From the NCBI GenBank assembly GCA_025058215.1, contig JANXEO010000001.1, positions 248,001 through 312,000 on the forward strand: a stretch of DNA of 64,000 bases, in the 5' to 3' direction. The DNA comes from Candidatus Methanomethylicia archaeon. Its GTDB lineage: Archaea > Thermoproteota > Methanomethylicia > Culexarchaeales > Culexarchaeaceae. Numbering within the stretch: position 1 is the first letter of the stretch; each line of letters starts with the position of its first letter. A program made the translations under genes and the position numbers. The notes beneath the pieces are model-generated. The model saw only the letters and a program-made list of their open reading frames with translations. It made no database searches and was not told where the DNA came from. This document shows positions 63,135-64,000 of this stretch, one piece after another.

Positions 63135-64000
63135 ATGATATTTGAAATATTTGATAGAGATATTCTCGGTAGAATTGGTAGGTTAAAAACAAAAAATGGT
63201 CTTCTAAATACGCCTGCATTTTTCCCTGTAATAAATCCCATAAAAAACATCATAGATCCTACTGACATTAAGCATCAATTTAAGATCAATCAACTAATGA
63301 CAAATGTGTATTTAATAAAACAAGCAATAGGTAAAGGATTGTTAGAACTCAATGATATACACAAATTACTAAATTTTAACGGCGTTATCATGACCGATTC
63401 TGGTGCGTACCAAATATTAAGTTATGGAGAAATTTCCATAACACCAGATGAAGTCATAGAACTACAGGAGATCATAAACAGCGACATATCTGTTATCCTT
63501 GATATTCCTACATCTAAAAAACATACTTATGAAGAAGCTAAAAGGACTGTTATTTCAACAATAAACAATGCACTTATTTTAGATCGTAAGAAAACAAGAG
63601 ATGATATAATATGGGTTGGTCCAATACAGGGTGGTAGATATCTTGATTTAGTTAGAGAATGTGCATCCAAAATCAGCAAAATACCTATATTTAATATGTA
63701 TGGAATTGGTGCTCCAGTGCAATACATGGTAAATTATAGGTTTGAAGAACTTGTAGATATAATAATAAATATTAAAATGTCATTACCTCAAGATAAGCCT
63801 ATACACATGTTCGGGGCAGGACATCCAATTTTTCTCCCAATGTTAGTAGCCCTTGGATGTGATACTTTTGATTCAGCATCATATGCTCTTTTTGCTAAAG
63901 ATGATCGATACCTAACATCTTATGGTACTATTAAGCTGAAAAACTTAAAGTATTTGCCATGTATTTGTGATGTTTGTAGAAAATACGATATTGAAGATCT
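63135..64000 (+). CDS. tgtA: Archaeosine tRNA-guanine transglycosylase, N-terminal part
   Basis: The first 288 codons of ArcTGT, which exchanges guanine at position 15 of archaeal tRNA for preQ0, the first step to archaeosine. The catalytic TIM barrel shows MTDSGAYQ (Asp 88, near the nucleophile region), VGPIQGGRYLDL, GAPVQYMVNYRF and HMFGAGHPIFLPMLVALG; the zinc-site CICDVC begins at the end of the window. The gene runs off the right edge. Starts 3 bp after the SmAP3 gene. Confidence 0.93.
   Translation, partial: MIFEIFDRDILGRIGRLKTKNGLLNTPAFFPVINPIKNIIDPTDIKHQFKINQLMTNVYLIKQAIGKGLLELNDIHKLLNFNGVIMTDSGAYQILSYGEISITPDEVIELQEIINSDISVILDIPTSKKHTYEEAKRTVISTINNALILDRKKTRDDIIWVGPIQGGRYLDLVRECASKISKIPIFNMYGIGAPVQYMVNYRFEELVDIIINIKMSLPQDKPIHMFGAGHPIFLPMLVALGCDTFDSASYALFAKDDRYLTSYGTIKLKNLKYLPCICDVCRKYDIED

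Overview
The window is archaeal. It carries two group II chaperonin (thermosome) genes, A-type ATP synthase genes, Sec61 beta, aRF1, TFB, LSm proteins, a proteasome beta subunit, DnaG, archaeal lipid genes (GGGP synthase, glycerol-1-phosphate dehydrogenase, CDP-archaeol synthase), TiaS and archaeosine TGT. Protein genes are AT-rich while rRNAs and tRNAs are very GC-rich, which points to a hyperthermophile. The large subunit of polymerase D (DP2), a zinc-ribbon Elf1, a DUF1512 protein and several intron-containing tRNAs (two with introns at unusual positions) together fit a TACK-type archaeon outside the classical Sulfolobales/Thermoproteales, which lack DP2. I cannot resolve the lineage further from sequence alone.

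Layout. 0-2.4 kb: end of diphthine synthase and five tRNAs around two small genes. 2.4-5.9 kb: two convergent thermosome paralogs that share long identical tracts. 6-11.4 kb: Clp1-like RNA kinase with an RNase H-fold protein, RadB-CarS, and a membrane-protein/DUF1512 cluster. 11.4-14.8 kb: an isolated 5S rRNA, tRNA-Met, L10e, a radical SAM protein, an unassigned structured RNA, PPAT, and a tRNA-Trp with two introns. 14.8-19.3 kb: ATP synthase genes H-E-F-A-B. 19.4-27 kb: divergent pyrI/pyrB, an NrdD-like protein with a DNA-binding head, an acetyltransferase, DnaG, three tRNAs and a flavoprotein. 27-33.6 kb: a SWIM protein, a compact ABC exporter, then a TM micropeptide-Elf1-GGGPS-DP2 run. 33.6-39.4 kb: a gene-poor, AT-rich stretch with MazG, Sec61 beta and three small DNA-binding proteins. 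39.4-47.1 kb: initiator tRNA, TiaS, Tsr3 and the rRNA operon (16S-23S) followed directly by RNase P RNA. 47.1-64 kb: UMP kinase, aRF1, tRNAs, L37e-LSm, an MCT-1-like PUA protein, FttA, proteasome beta, G1PDH, FKBP, NadM, AK6, a type IV pilus operon, TFB, an Sm-like protein and the start of TgtA.

Themes. RNA processing and translation dominate: the rRNA operon, RNase P RNA, tRNAs, TiaS, TgtA, Tsr3, Dph5, LSm, FttA and Clp1. The 16S precursor stem and all the anticodon-loop tRNA introns show bulge-helix-bulge geometry for one splicing endonuclease (the fourth base pair is lost in tRNA-Met). Membrane lipid synthesis is represented by GGGPS, G1PDH and CarS.

The most unusual points are: (1) rnpB sits 14 nt past the 23S processing stem and overlaps the tsr3 coding end antisense; (2) tRNA-Trp has a second intron near position 8/9 and tRNA-Pro(TGG) has one between 33 and 34; (3) thermosome paralogs, and separately atpE/atpH, share near-identical nucleotide tracts that indicate gene conversion; (4) an ArsR-HTH/ATP-cone/NrdD-like fusion lacks the glycyl-radical motif; (5) a GC-rich folded RNA at 13.6-13.8 kb is unassigned; (6) the pilin and Clp1 genes have no ordinary start codon where one is needed.
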